A stretch of 64,000 nt of DNA from Aphelocoma coerulescens (lineage: Eukaryota > Chordata > Aves > Passeriformes > Corvidae), in contig NC_091023.1 in NCBI RefSeq assembly GCF_041296385.1, positions 21,790,924 through 21,854,923 of the forward strand, read 5' to 3'. Of this stretch, positions 1 through 14,400 are shown in pieces. The translations under genes and the position numbers were made by a program. Within the stretch, counting starts at the first letter, position 1; each line of letters opens with the position of its first letter. The notes under the pieces are model-generated. The model saw nothing but the letters and a program-made list of their open reading frames with translations. It was not told where the DNA came from and made no database searches.

Positions 1-3000
1 TTTTCATTTGGAAACTCCAAAGAGTCATTCTGGCTTTTTAAATGCAAAAAAGACATCCCCTATCACTGCAGATGAAATAAAATAACAGATGAAATTAATA
101 CTTGGGAAATAGTAGGTTTGATTTCTGTTTCTCTGCAAGGCAATTTTCATTTCATACATATCCAATTAATATGCTCCATTTCCAATATGTGGATAAGTTG
201 TTCTTCTGTAGCTGAAATTTTCTTTCAGCTGTACTTTACCAAAGAAAAGAAAATTCCAGTAAACATGGGGGCACATTGGCACTGATAAAAATTGCCATCG
301 TTTCATTCACATCATCGCAGTAATAACAGAATAGAGCAGCTGAGGATGAGCTCCATAAACTTGTGTTCAAACCTCAGCAGAAGGAAAAGGAGCAGTTCCC
401 ACATTTGTCTGCTTCTTCTACATTAATGTGAAGGAACTGTCAGCACAGGAACTGTCAGCTGCTTTGAGTTCACAATGTTTCCAGTCTGAAGGATCCAAGC
501 TGATTTTTAAGGACTACTGAAATAAGCAAGGTGTGCAATTAAACTAGACAATTTTACTTCCTCATGCCTATAATTGTGATTTTTTTTTTTTTTTTCTGTG
601 TAGGGAATGTAGCAGGATGCTCCACAGCACCAGCACAAGCTGGAGCACCCACACATCTGTGTGCACCTCAGGGCTTTGCCAGTGTTAAGCATCCTTACTT
701 CAGAAATTTTAAATATTTCCATGAGAAATCTTTGTTTATTTGGGCACTCCAGGAAGACACGAGGGTGAAGGGAAGCCAGTTCTCAAGTGCTGTAAGGCAA
801 CTCAAGTTTTCCATTAAGATTTTTGTAACATGTATGGTTCACTGACATAACAAATGCTAAGGCACCACCATATAGAGCATATCTGGCCTTACAAGGGAAA
901 AAACCAGGCAGGTTCATAAAAACTTTCTGTTCAGGGACCTCTTTCAGTTTTCTTATTTCTTGTGCTCCTCTGAGACCAATCCATCTCCCTTTTTGGCAAG
1001 CTGTGTCAATATTTAAATAGTTTTCTTTACTCTTCCACACCCACAGTCTGCCTATCTACAGAAAACAAGAAATTTTCCCTATGCTACATCCAGCTCCAGG
1101 GATATAAATGCTCACAATATAAAGATATAGTTATATGAATAGCAAATCTGACTTCTACCACATCTTTCTCTTTACCCTTCCTACAGACAGATAATAGATT
1201 TATGCCATGGAACACACAACAGAGATCTCAGAAGTTTAAAAATAACTTTGGTTAATATTTAATAAGAATAATTTGGTATAAGAACAGCTTAATAAATGCT
1301 CACTCTGCAAGCACTGCTATGGGATACATTTTTCTTAAAGTAGAGAATGTGCCAAACTCCTTTGCTTCAGGTGATAACAGAAGATAACCATGGAACTGGA
1401 ATCACATGATAATCTGAACACTTCCATAAAAAGGTTTGTGCCCAAAACCTCTATTTCATTGGTTATTTCAGCCAGAAAACAGCATTTGCCAGAAATCTCA
1501 GAGCAGTCATTCAAATATGACAGCACTGCCTTTCAAGAAGATTGCAACAGGTAAAAACAGTATCTATTGGAATAGTGAAAACTATTTAATTCCAGTATTA
1601 TAGAAATATCCCTCTGAAGGACTAGCAAGATTATAAAAATCATGTTAAATCAACTATGATATATCAAATTTAGATGTTCAGAAATCACAAATTAATAGAG
1701 ATGGTTATTCAAATAAGACATGTATGGCTAAGGCCATTTCTTAATAATCACAGTTGCCTAAAACTTCTGTTTAAAGAGAGAAACCAAGGCCTGTTGATGC
1801 TCCCTTTCAGAAGGCAGCAACAATTTGAAATTCAATTTGAGACTCAATTGTGAACAGACCTGGAATGTCTATCTTTATTTCGAAGTGTGGCACAGAGAAC
1901 CCAGTGCATGCTGAAGTTGGATGATCTGTTGCAAGCTTCACTTTATCTTCTATTTAGAGCACAGAAAAGCTGGAATGATCTGTAGGTATAGCAGACAACC
2001 ATTTGCAACCCATCAGCAGGGTGGAGTCCTGGTTTAAAACAAATTAAAAGCTCCCTCTTGAAAGCTGAATGCCACAAAATATAATTTTAATGGTATGTGC
2101 ATGCATTAGATTGCTCCAATTAAATTTGTAAAATAGAAAAAGAAAAAAAAGCTGTTTAAAAAACTGTTTCAGGTACTCCAGCTATTATTCATGAAAATGC
2201 AGCACTTCCCAGCATTGTGGCTTATCAAGTATAAACTAGAATCCTACATTTAAATGAAATGATCTGTAAAAGTTGCTATCTTTGTGAACATGAGATATTA
2301 AATAATTTCAGAGAGGAATGTGTGAATCAATTAGATTCAGCAAAATAGGTTCTGGGTATGTGAATATTGCGGATGCACTGAGACACCATGTCAGAGAACA
2401 GTGCTGACTCCAACATTTTTTAAACAAAGCACTCAACATCCCTGCTAGGAGATATATAACTTCATTTGTACCTAAATGCCACAAACCCAAGGATATTTAG
2501 ATTAATTAGATATGCTGCCCACAAACATACCTCTTAAGAAAAAATTATTTGTCCAAACCAGTATTTTTGAAAGTGAGTTTAAGATAAAATTCTTTCCTAC
2601 ACATTTTCCCAAAGGAAAGCTTAGCTATCATAAATTATTATATTGTTAAAAGGGTCTCAAATAAAACCAAATTATAATATCTCATGCTGCTCATCCTTGG
2701 CATCTATCCCAGTACAGGGTCACGGCTCTGTACAGAAAACACAGTGGGGTAATAAAACTGCCTGGAGATAGTAAAATGCTTATTGTACAGCAAGCAACTA
2801 TGTAGGACTTCTCCTTAAATTAAAAAAAAAAATAATCACTTGAATTTACTGGTGGAAGATTCCAGGGATTAAGTGCTCCTCTATGATGAATAGCACAAAG
2901 GTATCAAAGGCAACACTATTAAAACTATTATCACAGTTCATACTAAGTGATCTGGTTATAATTATAAGGTTGCTCTGGCTCTCAGAAGAAAAACACCTCA

Positions 3001-6000
3001 AAGTCATGTCATGGCTGTGTATAAGGCATATATGTTAGTTTAGATGAGAAAAAAAAAGAGAACTAATAGTTTTAATTGAATATATGAAATAGACTTACAT
3101 GTGGTGCAGTTTTGAGCTGGGCCTAGGTATTTATAATTTTCATTCTGTTTTAATACTCATTATAGTATATTCATGTATATTAGGTGTTGGAACACTATAA
3201 TTAGCAGACAAAAAAATACTCAAATACAGAGCATAGACAGTGCAGTGAAGTTCTGATTATGAAGCAGTATTATGAGTGGGTAAAAACTGATGTATTCTAC
3301 TCCACCATCAAAAGAATAGGCCAAAAATCCCACTCTTCCAGAAGCAGGGCCATGACCTTCGCCCTGCTGCCTGTGAAGAGCTGTAACATGTGGGGAAATG
3401 ACCTCTCACTGCCAGAAACCTGCCCCACTCTTCCTATGGCTCTCAAAGCCACTTATAATGCACTGGGATTTGATGGAAAGATCCACTCACAGGGCCTGGC
3501 CAGGGGCTCAGAGGGTCAGGACTTCAGTGTAAGGTGAAACGTGGTTCACAGAGAGAAGCAAGGGGCTGCTCCATAATTAGGGCAGCCATCCCAGTGCAGA
3601 CTGCTCGTCCTCCCCACCTCGAGGGTATCATCCTTTTCCAAACGAGATCCTTGCTCTATTGAGCACTTGTAAAAGAAGAAGATATATACAAGTATTATCT
3701 GTGGTGACACAAATCTATTATGAACAAGGTACATTCACTCACAATCTGTTTATGTTGTTAGGGAAGAGAAACAGTGTGGAAGCAGCAGCCCACCCTTCCT
3801 TAGGGAAATCTCCTACACAATAAACCTATTACTAATATTTTTTTAATTTGGTGGGGGCTTTGTGAGCTGATACGTATCCTTAAGTCCTGTTTGTGCTGAA
3901 GTTTCACTGACACAGTAATGGCATTTTGGTGGTAAGCAGCATAATTAAGTGCTCTAAAGGCAATTAACTAAAGTGCAAGCCAGTACCACACTGCTAGACA
4001 TGGACACAAGGTCAGCCTTCCCGAGATTTTTATTCCACATTCCATGGTGAAATAGCACACAGCACCACAGCTCCTACAGTCCATTCCCCTGATCTTTTCC
4101 ATCTGCCCCTGAGCTGCCTGAGGTTTGTCCGTGAGCCCCTGCCTGTGCTTCAGCTCAGCCAAGGGGAGTGAGGGCTCCCCAATGTCTTAAAACTGGGAAC
4201 TTCCAGTTCCTTCCACTTTCCCCATGCCAGTGCTTGTTAGTTAACGATACACCACAGCAGAAACAGTTCAGATCCAGGACAGCCAATCCTCCCAGGAGCA
4301 GAGACTGCTTCAGAACTGCACTAACAGGGAGAGGAGGAGGAAAAGAAGAGCAGAAACAAGGCTTGCACAGGTTCAGAACAAATGAGGGAAGATCTCTCCC
4401 CACTTTAGCGAGGGAAAGGAAGCTGCACTCCCTTACACACTCCCTTTAATTAAACCGTGAAACCTGCTCATTATCCTAAGCACATACTCTCACAAGTAAT
4501 CAGCTGTGTATACAAGGTATCCTATTGCCATGGAACCCATCAGACTGGACGCTGGGCTAGATTTGATGTGAGAAAAGTTACAGGGGAGGGAAATGATTCA
4601 AATCGTTTTAACTGCCTGGTGTAATCTGCAAGATGGATTTTCAGATACTATATATTCATCAATATAGCTTTCACACAGAGAAAATGGCTGGCATGTAAAA
4701 AGCACTTCCTTCACATGACATTTTGGGGGGCTGTTATCCACTGACATTTAATATTTGCTTCCTAATGGCTGCTGTGATAATCAAACAAAACTGACAGGCC
4801 AAGTAACTTGTCCAAGTAATACTAGAACAGATCCTCTGCTTTCTACACTCATAAGAGCAGCTCTGCTGGAGGCAATCATTTATCACGATGGAAAGAATTA
4901 ACTGTGACCAATTAACATGTCATCATTAAAATTATGCAAAACCAATATCAAAATAACAGCTTATCTGATGATCCTGAATGCTACAGCTCCAAACTCGAGA
5001 ACAAGAGTAGTCCTTGAGATTGGCAAGAGATGTTCTCAGCCCCTAAGGAATTTAGTGAGGGTTAGTGTACGTGATGCTAACAAGTTAGAAAGACAGAGCA
5101 GCGAGAGAGGAAAGCTGGATTTCAGCAAGTGCTGCCCATGATCAAAAATTAAAATAAGCATCCCATGACCTTGCTACAGCCACTTCAGGGAAGTTATAAA
5201 ATCCTGCTGTCATAATATATATATTATTTTACTGTACAGAAAATACTTTTTATAGCTTCAAAGCACTTTAAAATCATTAAGGCTCACCAACAAATATTTG
5301 ATGGATGAAAGTGCCTTAAAAAAAAAAAAAAAAGAAGAAAAACAAAAAAGAAAAATCTACTGGTTTTTGCTACTGAAGGTCCATAGACAAGAACATGGAT
5401 ACACAGCCATGGAGAAGTCAGGAGCAATGGGAACAAACACAGAACCAAATGAGGTTTCTACATTACTACAGCCCAAGTGGAACGGCACCACAACAAATTT
5501 GAACAAGGACACTGCAGTGTGTTGGTAGAGAATTCCCAAACAGTGTGACTGTATGTTTGGTAGTCACCCTAAATAAGAAAATGCCAGGCAATGCTATTCA
5601 ACACTAAGTTTGCATTTCTTTGGGCTATTTCACATAAGTGTTGACTTGTCTCGTTCTGTTTGTAAGGTAGAACAAAAGGAGAATGAATGAGCTTAACTTG
5701 TAGGAGACCAAGAAGGTGCTAAGTTTCTAAAAGGTAATAATTCAAGGGTAATACAGGAAAGTAATTTCTTTTTTAAAATTAAATAAAAATACAGGCATGT
5801 TCTTATAGTAATTTATCACAGTTGTTTAATAAAATGAAGAAAAAATAGGTTCTGTCATAAAATATAAACTGAAGAATGAAGAGGAAATTCATTATTTACT
5901 CATTTCTGTTGCAACCTTCTCTGGTTGTCTCTAGAAGTGTAGCTTCTGTTGGCAGCCAACTTAATGTAAGCTCAGCTATTTTATCCCTCACATAAATAAT

Positions 6001-6171
6001 AAATTATAATCATGGCTACATGACATTAAAGACAGATTATAGGGTTTTCTACACTGGCAAAATGAGTGAGCTTTTTTTAAAATTATTAGCAGTTTGTATA
6101 TGAATGAAGGGAAAAAATGAGAGTGAACAATTGTCTTGAGTTCTCTTGTTAAACTTGCATATTTAAAAGGA
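1..6171. other. AT-rich non-coding DNA, no gene recognised
   Basis: I see no coding gene here. The open frames are under 100 codons, overlap frames on the opposite strand and match no family I know. Simple features are a run of 16 T at 580-595 and a run of 16 A at 5318-5333 followed by an A/G-rich tail to about 5356. The block at 3260-3540 is a little more GC-rich and open on the plus strand for 92 codons, but nothing in it suggests a domain. Confidence 0.6.
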
Positions 6172-6383
6172 CAAATATTGACTTGTATAACGTGTAGGGT
6201 CTCAAGTTACCATGACTGAGAACTACCATATGTTCATCTTTTCCAGAGGCTGTTTTAACCAGTTAATCTCCTGTCATGCTTGCATCCAGCTACAATTTTC
6301 AATTGGATCATGTTTAGGTAATCTTTAATACTGTAAAATTCATGCTGACACTGCAAGTGTACACAAGTCACGGCGTAGCTACA
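6172..6383 (+). repeat. Copy A of a 212-bp local direct duplication
   Basis: This 212-bp segment recurs in the same orientation at 7995-8206, 1823 bp downstream. The copies align without gaps and differ at two positions only: 6192 is G where 8015 is A, and 6226 is C where 8049 is T. Similarity stops abruptly at both ends, with unrelated flanks. The segment has no terminal inverted repeats, no poly-A tail, no target-site duplication I can see, and no useful reading frame, so it does not look like a standard transposon. A recent duplication of unique DNA is the simplest reading. An assembly artefact or a dispersed repeat family not known to me is possible. Confidence 0.9.
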
Positions 6384-7994
6384 AGTGCCTTGTGCTTTAT
6401 TAGCCCCATTTATCTTACAGGAATCCTGCTCCACTGACCAATAATCTAAAGAGCTCCATCTGGCAGGGATGTGCCACTCGAGCTACCTGGGTCCCATTCA
6501 TTAGTAAATTGTGCATCATTTACAACCGTGCACACATAAAAATTTCAGAACCCACCCAAAGGGTCTTTGTGCTCTGGCTTTACAATACCCAAAAGGCTTT
6601 TTGCTTTGCTTGGTAAAAAATAATTCACTGTTTAACTGGAGGGCAGGTAAGCCAAATAAGAAGGGAAGTTTCCACCTGAAGTGTGGGTACGTCTAATTTC
6701 AAAAGAATTTAAAGCTTATTAAAAGCAAATTTTATTCAGCTGAGCACACTCATGCCTCTGGCACACCTTCCTGACAAGTAAAGACTCTAATAACAAGATA
6801 ACCCAACATTTAATATATAATGCATTCAGTGACACTGTATTTCCTACAGTTATTGTGTCAACATCTGCTACTTTTGCTTTTAAATCAGAGGGTGACAAGA
6901 CCCACTACCTTCCTAGACCACGACATTTCTGCTGATTTTGTTGTAAAAGCACGTGTTCAGAAGCCTGGCTACAGAAACTCACCCAAACTTGTTAAGGTTT
7001 CTGGTTTTTAGTGCAATTCCTATTAATTAGGGGAGATACCTTTATTTTTTGCACTACAGTATACATCTCTATGCCTTTTAAAAAGTTGAGGATGAATACC
7101 AATGCTCATCAAACCACCAAAATGATAATTTTGGCTACACTCTGGTATCATAAGCCAACAGCTGCCTACATTTGCAGCCAAAAAAGGCCTGTGCAGTGGA
7201 ACTGCACTGAAGTTGAATGGCATTCCAGGGATAAAAAGAACGATAATTTGATACTGTTTTGGGAGATGATTTTCAGGCTTCCTGTTATTCCATGTCCTGA
7301 TTAGATGAAGGCCTGAAATGGGGCATCCAGTACAAGTTGGGCCTGTGTTTAGGAAGAGTTGTGAACTGTTTGCTTTTTCTGTGGTAAAGAAGGAAAAAAA
7401 ACACCTTCCAGGAAAGGAAGGCACCGTATGGGGGTTTCTATTTTAATAATACAATAACATACCTAACAGGCTTTCTTTTTCTCTCCCTAATTCCATTTCC
7501 TTCTTCCCACTCAAAAAAAAAACCCAAACAAAAAAAGGCTCCAAAACCCAAGAAAACAAAGCAGCAGAAATACAGGAATGAAGCATTTTTTCCTAGAATT
7601 AAGCAGCAGTAACACAACAGCCTGGACAGGGTCTGTGTGGGTGAAGAATAAAGATAACCTTTTTTTAAAATGTTATAATACAGTGAGCTTCTTTTATCTT
7701 CAGTGCTTCTCATCTCCCCAGCAGTGCCCCAGTCCTGGGGGACTGGATTCTCTCACCCTTCACCACCATATAGCACCTGCTTTGCATCAAACCCCAGATA
7801 CTTCATCCACAAGGGAACAACCTTTCAGTGGTGACAGGATCGGGATCAAAGTAAAAGTGCTCACTAAACCAGCAAGTGCTTCTAGTAAATAAGAACTCAT
7901 CAATACCTGAGAGTATATATCTAAGTAACAGCTATGCAAAAATGCATCCTGACCAAAAGCAAGACCATCATGATCACCCTTAGAGCTTCTTTGG
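6384..7994. other. Unique spacer between the two duplicate copies
   Basis: No gene is recognised. Around 7011-7424 both strands stay open for a while (97 codons plus, 133 codons minus), which points to local stop-codon scarcity rather than two overlapping genes; neither product shows a familiar motif. An A/C-rich low-complexity patch lies at about 7507-7562. Confidence 0.55.
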
Positions 7995-8206
7995 CAAATA
8001 TTGACTTGTATAACATGTAGGGTCTCAAGTTACCATGACTGAGAACTATCATATGTTCATCTTTTCCAGAGGCTGTTTTAACCAGTTAATCTCCTGTCAT
8101 GCTTGCATCCAGCTACAATTTTCAATTGGATCATGTTTAGGTAATCTTTAATACTGTAAAATTCATGCTGACACTGCAAGTGTACACAAGTCACGGCGTA
8201 GCTACA
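7995..8206 (+). repeat. Copy B of the 212-bp local direct duplication
   Basis: This is the second copy of the segment at 6172-6383, same orientation and same length. Relative to copy A it carries A at 8015 and T at 8049. The first difference turns a CpG into CpA and the second is C to T, both consistent with C-to-T changes in copy B after duplication. If so, copy A is closer to the ancestral sequence. The left flank (ending in TTCTTTGG) and right flank (starting CTCACACAAC) share nothing clear with the flanks of copy A. Confidence 0.9.
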
Positions 8207-11031
8207 CTCACACAACAACCTTAAATGCAAAGTAAGGAAGAGCCTTGTGTTGGTATCAAAGGGTGAGCTGGAATGTCTGTTCAGCTTTGAAATACTACAC
8301 AAGGTATGAAGGATCTTCAACATGGTGTGCATCACACCACAGAGGAGATCAGGGGTGACTGCAGGGATGGGCAAGGTATAAGGGGCACACATGAATTTCA
8401 AAATCATGTCCTCTTAGGTGCTTCAGGGTGGATTAGTTGCAATACCTTCACTTCACCTGTTTCCCAGATTACTTTCTTTCTCAAAGGTTGAATTCCCCTG
8501 ACCTAAAATTGTCCTCACTCCTTTGTCACAAGGCAGTCAAAGACTCTTAAGATTTGTGGGGTAAAATAAGGAACACCAAGACTGAGAGTAGAAATATTCC
8601 CAGAGACAGAAACACATCTTTCTGCAAGGAATTGTGGCACAATCAGGCACAGTGATTGTGGAAACCAAAACAGTGCAGACGTCCAAATCTGACAGTAAGA
8701 GACATGAAACTCTTACTCTTTTGAGGAGCTACTACCTGGAGCGTGTTGACCTCATAATTCCCACCAGTGACATGATGCAAAGCTCCCCACAGACTGGCCC
8801 TCGGCTCTCCCTCCCCCAAATTTATATGTGGGGATATCTCCCTAAGGAGTGCTGTTCTTTGACTACAAGATTTCATTTCTTCAGCCTAAATTTATGCTGC
8901 ATGGTCTTATTTTCATAGTGCTACACTGCATAACTTATGTGTTGCAGATTTGGGTAAGAGAGATAAGATTTTATTTAAGAGAAAGAAAATTATGTGAAAA
9001 AATCAGCTGATATATAACGGGTGTTTAGTCATTGTGTGAGAATTAAGTGTGTGTATCTCTGTGTGTGCCTGCTATAAAAACATTTTCAGTTTTTTATATG
9101 CTATAATTTTTATGCTATGAGCTCTAATCATCTTTTAATATGGAAAACTGGAACGACTAATAAGTTTAACACATAACACAAAATCTTGGTTTTGCAAGAC
9201 AGCTTGCTTTCTGTTTATCCTCATCTAGATGTTTAATGAAGTGGCTGCCATATCACACAAGTAGATGGGTTAAATGAATCAAACACAATGTTTTGCCTAA
9301 TGAGAAGAATTTACAGAAGACTTATGCAAAAGGTTAGATTTTTAACAGCAAGAATTCACAAAGGCCTCTGCTCCTGAGAAAGGTAGAAATCCTTATGAAA
9401 ACAAAAGGATCAAAAGTAACACACAGAACTCTTAGTAATTATCAAAAACTTCAATATTGTCTGTAAGCTGTCTCACTGAAAAGCCTAAAACCTGAAAACC
9501 TGCATCTCTATTTTCTCACTTCTCCAAACATGTACAACTAAAGGAAAACTGAAACCGCTCCAGGAGTTTTTAAAGTGATTCAATGAAATTATTCACGTGA
9601 AAGTGGTTGAGATTTTTCAATGCACCAGTACAGCATGCTTAAGATTTTCTTGATCTCATTTCAGTCTTACCATGACCATCAGTGACACTATTGGTGTTAC
9701 ACTAATGTCAGTGTTATCACTCTTTGTGGTTCAGGAGGGCAGTGGGAGCTTGGGTGCTTTCCCGGGGGCTCTGGTCATGAGGGACCCCAGGCTCACACGT
9801 CTATCTGGGACCTTTGCAAGGATGCAAGAGAAAACTGTTGCTGTTGCATTAAACCCTGGTGTGTTCCTAGCAAAGCAAGCAAACAAATCCGTGAGCAACT
9901 GGGACCATCAGCAACGCAATAAGTTTTGCTGTTGGTTTTTCTGAGCACCCAGAAGGAGGAAGTGAGAAAGCTTTCCTAAGGCTGGGGGAATTCAGTCATG
10001 TCTGCACACTCTAAGGCTACCTGAAAACCAGTTTAAACTGATTCAGCCTTCTGCCAAGAATGAAAGAAACTTAATTTTACAGCTCGGTAATATTCGTACT
10101 CAATTAATTACCTTTGGTAAAAGAGCGTTTTAAAAGATCCACTGACAAATCTGATGCTTATGCACAGAAGCAAAAGGACTGATCCCATAGCATGCTCTCT
10201 GCAGCCTGAAATCTGAAATCTGGCACGTGCCATGTCCTTTGCCTCTCCTCCAAGGACCTGTCCTGTCAGGAGGGCAGTGGTTTCCACATTCTCACCAGAG
10301 TGAAGCCACCAGCCACAGTGGGTGCAAGAGCCTCCGCTGCGCACTCCAGCACCTGCACTGCCTGGAAATCCCTGTGAAAGGTGGCTTGGGGATTCCAGCC
10401 CTGTGGCAGTGCTTCTCAAGAATTCTTTCAGAAATTTCCAGGTGGAACGTGCTAACAGGATTTTCCGTGGCTATCATGCCTACATTAAGAAACCCTGTGA
10501 ATCTTCCCAGATCACAAGCTGATACGCACAACCTCTGTGAGGCTACCGAGCAGTGGAGAGCAGGAAAAAAACTGAAAAAGCCACTTTCTTCTTTTATCCA
10601 GAAACACCTTCATCTGCCTATAACTTTTCACAGAAGCAACTTTACCTCATGAAGAAAACATAGCTGATTAATTGCAACAAAAGCAGAACCAACTCAGCAC
10701 AAGGCTGAGTGTTAGGTGAGTACGCTCTGTAAACAGTAACAGACTGGAACAACCAGCCAAGTGGAAGTGATTGCCTGTAATTGTAGGTTGACACCAAAAT
10801 TACTGGCTTCAAGATTGAATTTGGTGATAATGTAAATCACTCCCTGTTATTCTTTCCTTAGCAGCCTCTCTTATGAACTGCCTGAAGGAAGATCACTACA
10901 TTCCTCTCTAAAGAACTAAATTCAAAGCATTTCCCAATGCCATTTAGATTTCTGTTGTTACTCTGTTAAGGAGATGCAGGGTTTGGAGCTTGGTTTTTGA
11001 CCTCCCTTTTACAATCTCAGTTGCTAATATA
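8207..11031. other. Non-coding DNA, no gene recognised
   Basis: I recognise no gene. The block at 10220-10650 is more GC-rich and contains overlapping open frames in several phases on both strands (longest 141 codons, plus). Overlap in many frames with no family resemblance argues for chance. Confidence 0.55.
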
Positions 11032-11492
11032 AATCACAGAATCATAGGATCATTTAGACTGGAAAAGGCTTTTAAGATCATCGAATCCACCTGTTAACAC
11101 AGCACTGCCAAGCTCATCACTAAACCATGTCCCCAGGTGCCACATTCGCACATCTTTTAAATCCCCCCAGGGATGGTGACTCCACTACTTCCCTGGGCAC
11201 CCTGTTCCAGTTCTCAACATCCCTTTCAGTGAAAATGTTTTTCCTAATATCCATTCTAAGCCTCCCCTGGCTAGAGGCCATTTCCTCTTGTCCTGTTGTT
11301 TTCTGAGAAGAAAGACCAACGCCCACCTCACCACAACTTCATTTCAGGGAGTTGTAGAGAGGTAAATTCTCCCCTGAGCCTCATCTTCTTCAGATTAAAC
11401 ACCCCCAGTTCCCTCAGCTGCTTCTCATCAGTCACATTCTCTGGACTCTTCACCACCTCTGTTGCTCTTCTCTGGACACTCCATCTATCTCC
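11032..11492 (-). mobile_element. CR1 LINE, 3' end (5'-truncated)
   Basis: Read on the plus strand this is the antisense of a CR1 3' end. It opens with the CR1 terminal signature (TCACAGAATCATAGGATCAT at 11034-11053), then the familiar 3' untranslated block with phrases such as CCAGGGATGGTGACTCCACT, CAGTGAAAATGTTTTTCCTA and CCATTTCCTCTTGTCCTGTT. It ends in the inner CR1 block around CTTCTCTGGACACTCC near 11490, where resemblance stops. The element is therefore on the minus strand with its 3' end at about 11032 and was truncated at its 5' end, as is usual for CR1. It contains no functional reading frame. The exact subfamily needs comparison with a repeat library. Confidence 0.93.
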
Positions 11493-14400
11493 ATGGAAGC
11501 TGCAGGCACATTTGCTGTCACTAAAAGCATGCCCTGGTCACCTTTCAGATTGTCTCCACAGGTCACTTGCTTTTATTACTGCTTCTTCTTTGCACGGCAA
11601 ATATTTCTACCAAAGTTTGTGGTTACAGGTGCCTCCTGCAATGATTGAGGATTGGGTATAATGGAATGGGCTTTTTCTTCCAGCTTTTTCACAACAAGCA
11701 GGAAACCAGTAAACGCTTTAGAGGACAAGATCTAAAACTCCCTCAGAGTCACTTCTCTCGTTGAAGCTCCTCATAACCAACCAACAAGCAAGCCACAGTT
11801 AAGAAGCTTGTGATCACAAAGCCACCTCTCTGTCAGGTCTATCCTTCCTACAAGTAACACAAAGAGAAAGAGAAGAAAAGACAGCAGATACAGATACAAA
11901 GGCTTTTCTTTATTCGCATTTGGGCCCAGAGCAGCAGAGCAATTTTGAAGCAAATGCCCTGATCTTCCCCACTTACTGCAGGCTAGCGTGGTTCACAGAG
12001 CTTGATTTTGGGAGGGTGAATTCTGCTCCATGCAGAGCAAAGGAAACCAGTTGCTCCTGTGCAGGTGCAGAGTAAGTGCTCTCCACCCCTAATGAGTGCT
12101 TGGCCATTTCTATGGCCTCTAACAACAGGCCTAGTGGAGATGTTTGGCCTAGGGCATCAAACTAAGTATTTTAAACAGGATTATACCATATTCAGCACAA
12201 GAAAAAGCAAAATCATTCTCAAGATCTGCAGAGAACTTTCACATGCACAGTTCAGCATTGCTGGCAATCTACACAACTTGGGTCCTGTGGACCAAGGCAT
12301 TTATTTGTTACTGCTCTCCATTAATTAGTTACAACACACCTCAACACAACTGAGTGCCAGGATACAGCATCTTCCTAATGGAGGGTACTGCAGAGGCAAA
12401 GAGCCTTTGGAGATAGCCCAAAATAGTAATTACTTAATACTCAATTGATCAGAACATGAATGAAATAAACAGCATGGTTGCTGGCAGCATGAATAGCATT
12501 ATGAAAAGCACCTTAGTTATTAAACAATCAAGTAGCACTTAGCTAAGGAGCTCACAGCACCAGATAAGAGACTGAATAACTAAAGAGGAAAAGGCACAGG
12601 AAACAGGTAAAAGCTATTATCTTGTCAGATCTCTGAGATTTTCTGCAGGTAAGTTAGAAAATGTCCTGTATTACCCTGTCAAAAAAAAAAAAAAAAGTAG
12701 ATACTCTGGCTGTACACTGTGCTATGTGAGACTGCAGATCAGGAAACAAAACCTGTCAGGAAATGCATGCATGATGGAAAGTTGTTTTAGTCATAAATCA
12801 GACAATGACACAACACATAAATATAAACACTACAATTTACACACAGAAAATATAACTTGATTATCAACTGCCTTATTTATGAAAGTTACCTGAAAATTAG
12901 CACTTCAATAATCTACTATCAAGAAAAAATTGGAGCAGAACTGGAGACATTCAGCTCAGACGTAAGGTATTTTAATGTGACTAATAAGCAATTTCTACTT
13001 GATTTTTATTCTCAGAGGACTACATTCAGAAGCAACTGGGACTGTGTTTCAACTAATTCAAGGTAAAATGATGAAAACTTGAGGCATTAAAACCAAACCA
13101 GTTGGCTGAATTTATCTTTTGAAAGCTGTTCCAAAGGTATGATCTTGAGACAGGATAAGCACCTCAGGAATAGCTGATATCCTCACTTCTGTAGATTTCA
13201 AGACTGTATCTAAGAATTTTGTAGGCCTGCACCTCTCACACCTTAACACAGTGCATTAACTTTTGTGAAGGTTCAGCCTGGCAGAGTTTGCCTGGTTCTG
13301 CTCTTGTAGCTACATCCAAAAAGAAGGAAATGGTACTACTGAGTGATTATAAGACTGGCTAATCCATGGATTTAACCATGCAGATGCATGTTGATCTTCT
13401 AAAGACAGTGCTGGGGTAAAAACCCCCATAATAGGATAGTAGTGGTCATGGATACAGAACAGAGAAGAGATTTGCCAACCCCTTTTTTTCTGTAGCAATA
13501 GTATCATGCCCAGCTCCCAAAACAGAACCATTATTATCTGTGAATTTGGGGCACAAGCATGGAAGGTAACAAAAACCTATTGACACAAAGTCCCATCAGA
13601 AAAGCAGGTGGGAAAATGCATGATAAATAGACAAAGGATTAGTCATAAAAAGGCTTGAAAGCTTTCCTTGAAATCTTCTGTGAGGAAAAAAGTACAAAGA
13701 AATTGTACAGAAATATGACAATGTCCACTTAACTTCAGCACACTTGCTAGCTTAAAAGTTATCCACCATGAAAAGGAAAATATTGTAATACCAGTAAGGT
13801 AAAAAGGATACAGACAAAGCACCTCTGAAATCAATATCAAAGATATGCTTAACAGCAAAAGCAGACAAAGTAAATTGTTCATGTAGAGCCATAACCTCAC
13901 AAATAAACCAAAATCAACTGGCATAATATCATTTTCTTGAGTCATTTATACAGCTGATTATTTTCACACCTCTCTGTCCCAAAACTCAGCTTCACTTTGT
14001 CTTGTACTGCTCCTTGTTGGATATTCACCATCTGAACAACCCAAGTATCAACCAACTTAAAAAAAAAACCTTTGCAATTTCAGCACAAGTCAACACATGC
14101 CAAACTGAAATCAATCCCAAAGAATTTTAAAATATCACTTCATCTCTGCATGATTCTTGAAAATCGTGTATATAAGTTTATATATTCACATAGTGTTTTA
14201 CCAATATGGAATAATATAACCTGCTGTCACAAAATGTCTGAATGCAGAAGGAGACAAGAAGAAACAACATGAGAGAAAACACAGAATGACAGTCAGAACA
14301 TGTTGAACGAGGAGTGATTACTGGCACACTCAGCTGAGAAGGAAAGATTTCTGGCACTACTACATTTTGAGTAAAAACATGGAAATGGCAGGAGAGGGAT

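Noticed and set aside
7023..7424. Minus-strand open frame of 133 codons
   Set aside because: A plus-strand frame covers much of the same DNA, there are no motifs, and its length is within chance for this window.
10108..10652. Cluster of overlapping open frames in several phases
   Set aside because: Multi-frame openness reflects local base composition. None resembles a known protein.
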